Source: Geofilum rhodophaeum
GTDB taxonomy: Bacteria > Bacteroidota > Bacteroidia > Bacteroidales > Marinilabiliaceae
DNA: 64,000 nucleotides
NCBI RefSeq assembly: GCF_002210225.1
Contig: NZ_MWUJ01000005.1
Span: forward strand, 62,001-126,000
Direction: 5' to 3'
Part shown: one piece after another, positions 57,057 to 64,000 of the stretch
Numbering within the stretch: the first letter of the stretch is position 1
How the letters are laid out: each line of letters begins with the position of its first letter
Notes under the pieces: generated by a model
Databases searched by the model: none
The model's input: the letters and a program-made list of their open reading frames with translations, nothing else
What the model was told of the DNA's origin: nothing
Program-made: the position numbers and the translations under genes

Positions 57057-58418
57057 ATGAACATCACAAGGGAAAACAACGACGAATTGAATGCAGTCAT
57101 TAAGTTGACCATTGCCAAGGAGGATTACGAGCCTAAAGTGGCTGAGGTCCTTAAATCCTACCAAAAGAAAGCCAATATGCCCGGTTTTCGTCCCGGAAAA
57201 GTGCCTGCCGGTCTCGTTAAAAAGATGTATGGCAAGGCGGTGATGGCCGATGAGATAAACAAATTGGTTTCTGAAAACCTTTCGAAATACCTGACCGAAA
57301 ATAAGCTGAATATTTTGGGCGAGCCGCTGCCCAGTGAGCAGCAGCAAACCATTGATTTTGATACCCAGGACAGTTTTGAGTTTGCTTTTGATATCGCTTT
57401 GGCTCCTGAAGTAGAGGTTAAGCTGACCAAGCGTGAGAAGCTGAACTATTACAAGATTGCTGTGAGCGACGATATGGTGGACGGACAAATCCGTAACCTG
57501 ACCGGACGCTTTGGCAAAAACGAAACCGTGGAAGCAGTGACCGATAAGTCGCTGGCCAAAGGTTCGGTGGTGCAAATCGATAAGTCGGGCAATGTGGTCG
57601 AAGGCGGCATCAGTGCTGAAGACACCGTTATGTCTCTGGCCATTGTTAAAGACGAGAAGGAAAAGAAGAAGCTTTTGGGTAAGAAAGTAGGCGAAACTGT
57701 TGATTTCGATTTGAAGAAGGCCTTCCCCAACGATACCGAAATTTCTTACATCCTGAAGATCTCCAAGGAAGAAGCGGCTGCCGTTAAAGGTGCCTTCCGT
57801 TTCACCATTCAGGAAATCACCGAGTTCATCGATCCTGAGTTGACTCAGGAGCTGTTCGACCAGTTATTTGGTGCCGGTGTAGTGCAGTCGGAAGAGGAAA
57901 TGAAGGCCAAGGTGAAAGAAGACCTGGCGCGCAATTTCGAAATGGAGTCGGAATACAAATTCTCAGTGGATGCGCGTGAGAAGCTGGTGTCGAAACTGGA
58001 GGTGAACTTGCCTGAGGATTTTTTGAAGCGTTGGCTCAAGGCGACGGATCGGGGCGAAGAGAAAATGACCGATGAGCAAATCGAGAACGATTTGCCTAAG
58101 TTTTTGGAAGACTTGAAGTGGCAGCTCATTAAAAATGAGGTGGTACGTGCCAATGAGCTCAAGATCGAACAGGAAGATGTGGTCAACTATGCTAAAAAAT
58201 CTGCCCGCATGCAGTTTATGCAGTATGGCTTGACCAATCTGCCCGATGAGCACATCGAAGGGTACGCTATGGACATGTTGAAGAACGAGGACCAGGGTCG
58301 TCGTATGGCCGAGGCAGCTGTTTCTGAAAAGGTGATGGCCTTTATTAAGGAAGCCGTTAAGGTGGAAGAGAAAGAGGTGAGCCGTGAGGAATTCAACAAG
58401 ATGTTTGAGAATAATTAA
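57057..58418 (+). CDS. tig: Trigger factor
   Basis: 453 residues from the ATG at 57057. The N-terminal ribosome-binding tail carries the signature P-G-F-R-P-G-K-V-P (about 42-50) in the usual place. A PPIase-like middle domain (about 150-245) and a long helical C-terminal chaperone part follow. It is the first contact for nascent chains. It stands just before clpP, the conserved tig-clpP-clpX order. Confidence 0.94.
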   Translation: MNITRENNDELNAVIKLTIAKEDYEPKVAEVLKSYQKKANMPGFRPGKVPAGLVKKMYGKAVMADEINKLVSENLSKYLTENKLNILGEPLPSEQQQTIDFDTQDSFEFAFDIALAPEVEVKLTKREKLNYYKIAVSDDMVDGQIRNLTGRFGKNETVEAVTDKSLAKGSVVQIDKSGNVVEGGISAEDTVMSLAIVKDEKEKKKLLGKKVGETVDFDLKKAFPNDTEISYILKISKEEAAAVKGAFRFTIQEITEFIDPELTQELFDQLFGAGVVQSEEEMKAKVKEDLARNFEMESEYKFSVDAREKLVSKLEVNLPEDFLKRWLKATDRGEEKMTDEQIENDLPKFLEDLKWQLIKNEVVRANELKIEQEDVVNYAKKSARMQFMQYGLTNLPDEHIEGYAMDMLKNEDQGRRMAEAAVSEKVMAFIKEAVKVEEKEVSREEFNKMFENN

Positions 58419-58487
58419 GCAAGGCCCTCTTTTGTAACCCGGATTATTTCTTAAATTTAGGGTTGCTAATTTTTAAACATAGAAAAA

Positions 58488-59168
58488 ATGAGTGATCCCA
58501 AGGATTTTTACAAATACGCTACCAAGCACGTAGGCATCAACAGTATGGTAATGGATAAGTACATGTCTGTTGCCAACAGCTACATTTCGCCGACAATTAT
58601 TGAGGAGCGTCAGTTGAACATTGCCAGTATGGATGTGTTTTCCCGTTTGATGATGGACCGCATCATCTTTCTGGGTTTGCCCATCGACGACTATGTGGCC
58701 AACATCATTCAGGCCCAGCTGCTCTACCTCGATTCTACCGATCCCTCCAAGGATATTTCGATTTATTTCAATACCCCTGGGGGTTCGGTTTATGCCGGTT
58801 TGGGGATATACGATACCATGCAGTACATCACTTCCGATGTGGCCACCATTTGTACCGGTATGGCTGCTTCTATGGGTGCTGTGTTGTTGACGGCCGGTGC
58901 CAAAGGCAAGCGATCGGCTCTGCGTCATTCAAGGGTAATGATTCACCAGCCCATGGGCGGTGCCCAGGGCCAGTCGGTCGATATTGAAATCACCACGCGC
59001 GAAATTGTTAAGTTGCGTAAGGAGTTGTACACCATTATTGCCGACCATTCGGGCAATACCTTTAAGAAGGTGGAAAAGGACTCGGACCGGGACTTCTGGA
59101 TGACTGCCGAAGAGGCCAAGGCCTACGGAATGATCGATGAGGTTTTGGTGCGCGAGAAGAAAAAATAG
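58488..59168 (+). CDS. clpP: ATP-dependent Clp protease proteolytic subunit
   Basis: 226 residues. The triad is complete: S128 (G-M-A-A-S-M-G-A), H153 (V-M-I-H-Q-P) and D202 (D-R-D-F-W). It forms the tetradecameric barrel that works with ClpX, 21 bases downstream. The N-terminus is about 20 residues longer than the mature form and may carry a self-cleaved propeptide. Confidence 0.96.
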   Translation: MSDPKDFYKYATKHVGINSMVMDKYMSVANSYISPTIIEERQLNIASMDVFSRLMMDRIIFLGLPIDDYVANIIQAQLLYLDSTDPSKDISIYFNTPGGSVYAGLGIYDTMQYITSDVATICTGMAASMGAVLLTAGAKGKRSALRHSRVMIHQPMGGAQGQSVDIEITTREIVKLRKELYTIIADHSGNTFKKVEKDSDRDFWMTAEEAKAYGMIDEVLVREKKK

Positions 59169-59189
59169 GAAGGATAGAGGAAGCTGTAT

Positions 59190-60401
59190 ATGGATAAATG
59201 TTCGTTTTGCGGAAGAAGTCGCAAGGATACCAATTTGCTGATTGCCGGTGTTTCGGGTCACATCTGTGACAGTTGCATTGAGCAGGCCCACGGCATTTTG
59301 GAGGAGGAGTTTAAGAAGAAGTCTTCTTTCGATATGAAGGAGGTGAAGCTGCTTAAGCCTGCCGAGATCAAGAAGTTTCTGGATCAGTACGTGATTGGTC
59401 AGGATCAGGCTAAGAAGTATCTTTCGGTAGCGGTTTATAACCACTACAAAAGGCTGACTCAGCCCTCTGCCGATGAGGTGGAGATCGAAAAATCGAACAT
59501 TGTTCTTGTGGGCGAAACCGGTACCGGCAAAACCTTGTTGGCCCGTACCATTGCCCGTATGCTGCACGTCCCTTTTACCATTGTAGACGCTACGGTACTT
59601 ACCGAAGCGGGTTATGTGGGTGAGGACATTGAAAGCATCCTGACGCGTCTTTTGCAGGCAGCCGATTACAATGTGGAGGCGGCTCAAAAGGGGATCGTTT
59701 TTATTGATGAAATTGATAAGATTGCACGTAAAGGCGACAATCCTTCCATTACCCGTGATGTGTCGGGCGAAGGGGTTCAGCAGGGCTTGCTCAAGCTGCT
59801 CGAAGGCGCGGTGGTAAATGTGCCTCCGCAGGGTGGCCGAAAGCATCCCGATCAGAAGATGATTCCCGTGGATACCAAGAATGTGCTGTTTATTTGCGGT
59901 GGTGCTTTTGATGGTATTGAGCGTAAGATTGGTCAGCGTTTGAACACCCGTGTGGTGGGCTATTCGGCCTCTCAGCAACGCGATGCTGTTGATGCAAGCA
60001 ATTTGTTGCAGTACATTTCGCCACAGGATTTGAAATCTTTCGGACTCATTCCCGAGATCATTGGTCGTTTGCCCATCCTGACTTATCTGAATCCGCTGGA
60101 TCGGTCGACCTTGCGTTTGATTCTTACCGAGCCTAAGAACTCCATTGTGCGACAGTACAAGAAGTTGTTCGAAATGGACAAGATTGAGCTGGCCTTTACT
60201 GAGGAGGTTTTGGAGTACATCGTTGATAAGGCGGTAGAGTTTAAGCTGGGTGCACGTGGACTGCGTTCCATTTGCGAGACCATTATGATGGACTATATGT
60301 TTGAAAGTCCCGGTAAGCACAAGGGCAAATTGGAAATTACGCTGGATCTGGCAAAGGAAAAGTTGGAAAAGGCCAATATTGGTCTGCTGAAAGCAGGTTG
60401 A
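59190..60401 (+). CDS. clpX: ATP-dependent Clp protease ATP-binding subunit
   Basis: 403 residues. The N-terminal zinc finger C4-x2-C7 and C26-x2-C29, Walker A G-E-T-G-T-G-K-T (109-116), Walker B V-F-I-D-E-I-D-K, the pore G-Y-V-G-E-D and an I-G-F-like loop region (here L-F-x-M-D near 330) are visible. It unfolds substrates for ClpP. It ends the tig-clpP-clpX run. Confidence 0.95.
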   Translation: MDKCSFCGRSRKDTNLLIAGVSGHICDSCIEQAHGILEEEFKKKSSFDMKEVKLLKPAEIKKFLDQYVIGQDQAKKYLSVAVYNHYKRLTQPSADEVEIEKSNIVLVGETGTGKTLLARTIARMLHVPFTIVDATVLTEAGYVGEDIESILTRLLQAADYNVEAAQKGIVFIDEIDKIARKGDNPSITRDVSGEGVQQGLLKLLEGAVVNVPPQGGRKHPDQKMIPVDTKNVLFICGGAFDGIERKIGQRLNTRVVGYSASQQRDAVDASNLLQYISPQDLKSFGLIPEIIGRLPILTYLNPLDRSTLRLILTEPKNSIVRQYKKLFEMDKIELAFTEEVLEYIVDKAVEFKLGARGLRSICETIMMDYMFESPGKHKGKLEITLDLAKEKLEKANIGLLKAG

Positions 60402-60452
60402 TGGCAAGGCCTTCTTCTTTTCTGGAATCGCTATAAACAAACAGTAAAAAGT

Positions 60453-60492
60453 AAATAACGGTCGCTTCTTTGGAGCGACCATTATTTTTTTG
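60453..60492 (+). terminator. Terminator of clpX
   Basis: A 14-position stem with one mismatch (60453-60466 with 60474-60487) and a 7-nt loop, ending in seven T. Confidence 0.85.
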
Positions 60493-60550
60493 CTAATTTT
60501 AAAACTGAATTTTTGAGAAAAAAGACTAAAATAACCTAAATTCAACACTT

Positions 60551-62743
60551 ATGCTTAACTCAATTTTTGCGATTGTTCCTCTGACATCGCTGTTGGCCCT
60601 GACATTTGCCTATATTTTTTTCAGGCAGATGATGAAAAGTTCGGAAGGTACCGATACCATGAAGCGGATAGCCCAACATGTGCGTACGGGTGCCGGTGCC
60701 TATTTGCGTCAGCAATACAAAATTGTTATTGTTGTCTTTATTGTCATTACCATCATCTTTTCGATTTTGGCTTACGGTTTGGGGGTGCAGAATAAGTGGG
60801 TCCCCTTTGCCTTTATTACCGGGGGTGCCTTTTCGGGACTGGCCGGTTTCTTTGGTATGAAGGCGGCAACCTTTGCCTCGGCACGGGTGGCCCATGCTTG
60901 CCGCACCTCTCTTAATGGGGGACTCAAGCTGGCTTTCCGCAGCGGAGCGGTGATGGGCCTGGTGGTTGTGGGCCTGGTGCTTATGGATATTTCCATTTGG
61001 TTCCTGATTCTGAACCATTTTATTGAAGATATGGCCGGGGGCTATAAGTTGATGACCATCACAGCCATTATGCTGACCTTTGGGATGGGCGCTTCTACCC
61101 AGGCCTTGTTTGCTCGTGTGGGCGGGGGGATCTATACCAAGGCTGCCGATGTGGGGGCCGACCTGGTGGGTAAGGTTGAAGCGGGGATTCCTGAGGACGA
61201 TCCGCGCAATCCGGCCACCATTGCCGATAATGTGGGCGACAATGTAGGTGATGTGGCCGGTATGGGGGCCGACTTGTTTGAGTCTTTTGCTGCGTCGATT
61301 CTGGCTTCTGCCCTGCTGGGTGCTGCGGCCTTTATGAGCATGGAAGAGGTGCAGTTGAATGCCGTGCTGGCACCCATGCTCATTGCCGCTGTGGGTACCC
61401 TCCTTTCGATTGCTGGAGTGTTTATGGTGCGTACCCGGGAAGGGGCCACGCAAAAGCAATTGTTGAAATCACTCGGCCTTGGGGTTAATGTAAGTGCCCT
61501 GCTTATTGTTGTTGCTTCCTTCTTTATTCTAAAATATCTGGGTCTGCCCAATTATGTTGGTATTTGGGGCTCTATTGTGGTGGGACTGCTGGCAGGTATT
61601 GGTATTGGCCAGTCTACGGAGTATTTTACGGCTTCGGCGTACAAGCCCACCCAGAACATTGCGCGTTCCGGTGAGACAGGTCCCGCTACCGTTATCATCA
61701 GTGGTGTGGGTACGGGCTTGATTTCGGCTGCTGTTCCTCTGATTATTATCGTGGTGGCCATTACGCTCTCCTTTGCCTTTGCTACCGGTTTTAAATTCGA
61801 TATGGGCAGTCTCAATATTGGTCTCTATGGAATTGGTATTTCTGCGGTGGGCATGCTCTCTACCCTGGGCATTACCTTGGCCACCGATGCTTACGGCCCC
61901 ATTGCCGACAATGCCGGCGGAAATGCTGAGATGAGTGGTCTGGGTGCCGAGGTGCGTCAACGTACCGATGCGCTCGACTCTTTGGGTAACACGACTGCAG
62001 CTACCGGCAAGGGTTTTGCCATTGGTAGTGCGGCCTTGACGGCTCTGGCGCTTCTGGCTTCTTACTTTGAGGAGGTGCGCATGATGTTTGTGAAGATTTT
62101 GGATGCCCCGGAAACATTGATCAATAATGTGCCGGCTATTGAGGCTTCCTTTTACGATTTTGTACAGCATTACGAAATCCATCTGATGAACCCCATGGTG
62201 ATTGTGGGTATGTTTTTGGGGGTGATGTCGGTCTTTGTTTTCAGTGGCATGACCATGAATGCGGTGGGTAGAGCCGCACAACAGATGGTGGATGAGGTGC
62301 GTCGTCAGTTTAAGTCGATTCCCGGCATCATGGAAGGTACTTCTGAGCCCGATTATGCCCGTTGTGTGGAGATCTCTACCAAAGGGGCGCAGCGCGAAAT
62401 GATGACGCCTTCTTTGTTGGCGCTGTTGATCCCTGTCGTGGTGGGCGTGGTATTTGGCGTTCCGGGTATTGCCGGTCTGCTTTTGGGTACCATTACCAGT
62501 GGTTTTGCCCTGGCTATTTTTATGGCCAATGCGGGTGGCGCCTGGGACAATGCCAAGAAGTACGTGGAGGAAGGTCACCATGGTGGCAAGGGTTCCGAAA
62601 CACACAAAGCTACGGTTATTGGGGACACTGTAGGCGATCCATTTAAGGATACTTCCGGCCCGAGTTTGAACATTCTGATTAAACTGATGGTGATGGCTTC
62701 GGTCGTTACGGTGGGCGTTGCGGTGTCGTATCACTTGTTTTAG
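60551..62743 (+). CDS. hppA: Membrane-bound pyrophosphatase, K+-dependent type
   Basis: 730 residues with about 16 hydrophobic helices. The substrate loop [11 protein letters not shown] near residue 200 and [15 protein letters not shown] are intact. The later motif [10 protein letters not shown] has Ala where K+-independent proton pumps have Lys, which marks the K+-dependent subfamily. Such enzymes pump sodium, protons or both with energy from pyrophosphate; the ion cannot be fixed by eye. Single gene, with its own terminator. Confidence 0.95.
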   Translation: MLNSIFAIVPLTSLLALTFAYIFFRQMMKSSEGTDTMKRIAQHVRTGAGAYLRQQYKIVIVVFIVITIIFSILAYGLGVQNKWVPFAFITGGAFSGLAGFFGMKAATFASARVAHACRTSLNGGLKLAFRSGAVMGLVVVGLVLMDISIWFLILNHFIEDMAGGYKLMTITAIMLTFGMGASTQALFARVGGGIYTKAADVGADLVGKVEAGIPEDDPRNPATIADNVGDNVGDVAGMGADLFESFAASILASALLGAAAFMSMEEVQLNAVLAPMLIAAVGTLLSIAGVFMVRTREGATQKQLLKSLGLGVNVSALLIVVASFFILKYLGLPNYVGIWGSIVVGLLAGIGIGQSTEYFTASAYKPTQNIARSGETGPATVIISGVGTGLISAAVPLIIIVVAITLSFAFATGFKFDMGSLNIGLYGIGISAVGMLSTLGITLATDAYGPIADNAGGNAEMSGLGAEVRQRTDALDSLGNTTAATGKGFAIGSAALTALALLASYFEEVRMMFVKILDAPETLINNVPAIEASFYDFVQHYEIHLMNPMVIVGMFLGVMSVFVFSGMTMNAVGRAAQQMVDEVRRQFKSIPGIMEGTSEPDYARCVEISTKGAQREMMTPSLLALLIPVVVGVVFGVPGIAGLLLGTITSGFALAIFMANAGGAWDNAKKYVEEGHHGGKGSETHKATVIGDTVGDPFKDTSGPSLNILIKLMVMASVVTVGVAVSYHLF

Positions 62744-62769
62744 GGCACACCATCCTGTCCTAATCATGG

Positions 62770-62796
62770 CCCAGGACTTCAGTCCTGGGTTTTTTT
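62770..62796 (+). terminator. Terminator of hppA
   Basis: An 8-bp stem (62770-62777 with 62782-62789), loop TTCA, and seven T. The T tract touches the stop codon of the convergent cardiolipin synthase gene. Confidence 0.88.
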
Positions 62797-64000
62797 ATAG
62801 CAGGGGACTGACGAGGCGGGCGAAGGATTCTTTGATTTTTTCGGTTTTGGGGCGTTGGGGCCAGTCGTAGAGGGTGATTTCCCGGGAGTCTTTGAGGTCG
62901 TTGAGGAAGGTGCTTTGCAAGTCCTGAGCGGTTTCTTCATCAAAAATAAAGGCGGTTGTTTCGTAGTTTTGTTCAAAACTGCGGAAGTCCATGTTGGCAG
63001 AGCCAACGATGCCTACCTGGCTGTCGACCACCATGACCTTGGAGTGCAGGAAGCCTTTTTGGTAAAAGTAGAAGCGCACCTGGGCATCGAGCATTTCGCG
63101 GATGAAGGAGCGGGAGGAGAGCAGGGTGATGTGGGCGTCGCTGCGTTCTGGAATGAGGATGCGCACATCTACTCCGCCCAGCGCGGCTGTCTTCAGTGCC
63201 ATCAATACGCTCTCGCTGGGCATAAAATAGGGGGTGGCGATGTAAACATAGCGACGGGCTGCAACGATGGCGTGAAATATGCCCATCATAATGCCGGGCC
63301 AATCGGAATCGGGTCCGCTGGCTACGATTTGCACCATTTTTTGACCTTGTGCTTCCATAGTGGGGAAGTATTTGCGGTCGTGCAGCTCGTGCTGACTCAC
63401 AAAAAACCAGTCGGTTAAGAATACGGTTTGGAGGGTCTTTACGGCATCTCCGCTGATGCGCATGTGGGTGTCGCGCCAGATGCCGTAGTCCTTGCTTCCT
63501 TTTTCGTAGCGGTCGGCAATGTTGATGCCGCCTAAGAAACCGGTATGTCCGTCGATGATCACAATCTTTCGGTGGTTGCGGTAGTTGACCTTGCTGGTGA
63601 GGTTGGGGAAGCGGACTTGCAGAAAGGAATAGGCCTGGATGCCGGCGTTCCACATTTCCCGGAAAAAGGGTTTCTTCAGCTCCCAGCTGCCTACGTCGTC
63701 TACAATCAGACGAACCTCCACGCCCTGAGCAGCTTTGCGCTTGAGCAGGGCTTTTATTTTTCCACCGATTTCGTCGTCGGCAAAGATGTAGTATTCGAGG
63801 TGGATGAACTTTTCGGCGGCCTCGAGTGCTTCCAGTATGGCCTGAAAAGTGGGGCCCCCGTTCTGGAGGATTTGAAGCTGGTTGCCTACGGTAACTACGG
63901 CATTGCTGTTGTTGAGCAGCAGCTGGATGAGGGTCCGCTTTTCTTCAAGCGCCTGATTGTCGAACATTTGCCCCTCCGACAGTCGGTGAATCTGGGCGTG
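62795..64000 (-). CDS. cls: Cardiolipin synthase, N-terminus outside the window
   Basis: 401 codons are visible; the frame stays open to the right edge (base 64000), so the ATG at 63967 is probably internal and the N-terminal transmembrane part is missing. Two phospholipase-D type motifs are present: N-H-R-K-I-V-I-I-D (H-x-K-x4-D) near the middle and F-L-H-S-K-V-M-V-V-D near the C-terminus, each followed by G-x-x-N. It makes cardiolipin from phosphatidylglycerol. Convergent with hppA, whose terminator T tract abuts its stop. Confidence 0.92.
   Translation of the reverse strand, partial: HAQIHRLSEGQMFDNQALEEKRTLIQLLLNNSNAVVTVGNQLQILQNGGPTFQAILEALEAAEKFIHLEYYIFADDEIGGKIKALLKRKAAQGVEVRLIVDDVGSWELKKPFFREMWNAGIQAYSFLQVRFPNLTSKVNYRNHRKIVIIDGHTGFLGGINIADRYEKGSKDYGIWRDTHMRISGDAVKTLQTVFLTDWFFVSQHELHDRKYFPTMEAQGQKMVQIVASGPDSDWPGIMMGIFHAIVAARRYVYIATPYFMPSESVLMALKTAALGGVDVRILIPERSDAHITLLSSRSFIREMLDAQVRFYFYQKGFLHSKVMVVDSQVGIVGSANMDFRSFEQNYETTAFIFDEETAQDLQSTFLNDLKDSREITLYDWPQRPKTEKIKESFARLVSPLL

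Overview
This window looks like core chromosome of a member of the Bacteroidota, probably Bacteroidales or Marinilabiliales (the order is inferred). The evidence is: several promoters of the lineage-specific form TTTG - about 20 nt - TAnnTTTG; weak or absent Shine-Dalgarno sequences; type-B ribosomal protein L31; a DUF4286 protein; topoisomerase IV genes of the Bacteroidota type; the Rieske-like, DraG-like and SPOR proteins of this phylum; and moderate GC content. I see no prophage, IS element, transposon, CRISPR array, rRNA operon or defence island.

Layout. 1-6.2 kb: the 3' part of a DUF58 gene, a patatin/BamA-like surface phospholipase, ispD (convergent) and an orphan chemoreceptor. 6.2-15.3 kb: an acyl-CoA ligase, larB and a short larC, a Crp/Fnr regulator, an OsmC protein, a hybrid sensor kinase facing a sigma54-type response regulator, and a small secreted protein. 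15.5-19.7 kb: pheS and a compact zinc-uptake operon (zur-znuA-znuC-znuB). 20-24.4 kb: rplU-rpmA, serS, a DUF4286 gene, ruvC, a HIT protein, greA and a small membrane protein. 24.5-30.4 kb: a variant Rieske lipoprotein, the prfB-ribF-ahcY operon (prfB with a programmed +1 frameshift), a TPR protein with a dead trypsin-like domain, and tRNA-His. 30.5-39 kb: an AlkD-like protein, a GNAT-like protein, rpmE2, lon, a degenerate DraG-like hydrolase, an AI-2E family permease, a SPOR protein and a repeat-rich secreted protein. 39.1-44.2 kb: the parE-parC-aroK operon. 44.2-50.7 kb: an L-arabinose operon (araA, a sodium/sugar symporter, araD, araB) with a hairpin after several cistrons. 50.7-56.7 kb: tatC-lptB and the two methylmalonyl-CoA mutase subunits. 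56.8-64 kb: tRNA-Leu, tig-clpP-clpX, a membrane pyrophosphatase and a cardiolipin synthase cut by the window edge.

How the genes fit together. The organism takes up arabinose with sodium and feeds it into the pentose phosphate pathway. It makes or consumes propionate via methylmalonyl-CoA mutase, makes isoprenoids by the MEP route, and conserves energy from pyrophosphate with a K+-dependent membrane pump. Protein quality control (trigger factor, ClpXP, Lon) is all present here.

No clear new multi-gene system was found. The most interesting items are single-gene oddities: a DraG-family protein that has lost its C-terminal metal-binding aspartates; a protease-like/TPR protein with all three triad positions replaced; a lipoprotein Rieske domain with Cys in place of the second His; a LarC lacking its LarC2 domain; and several RNA-level features, such as tandem hairpins before greA, a promoter-like motif inside the rpmA terminator loop, and hairpins between the arabinose genes.
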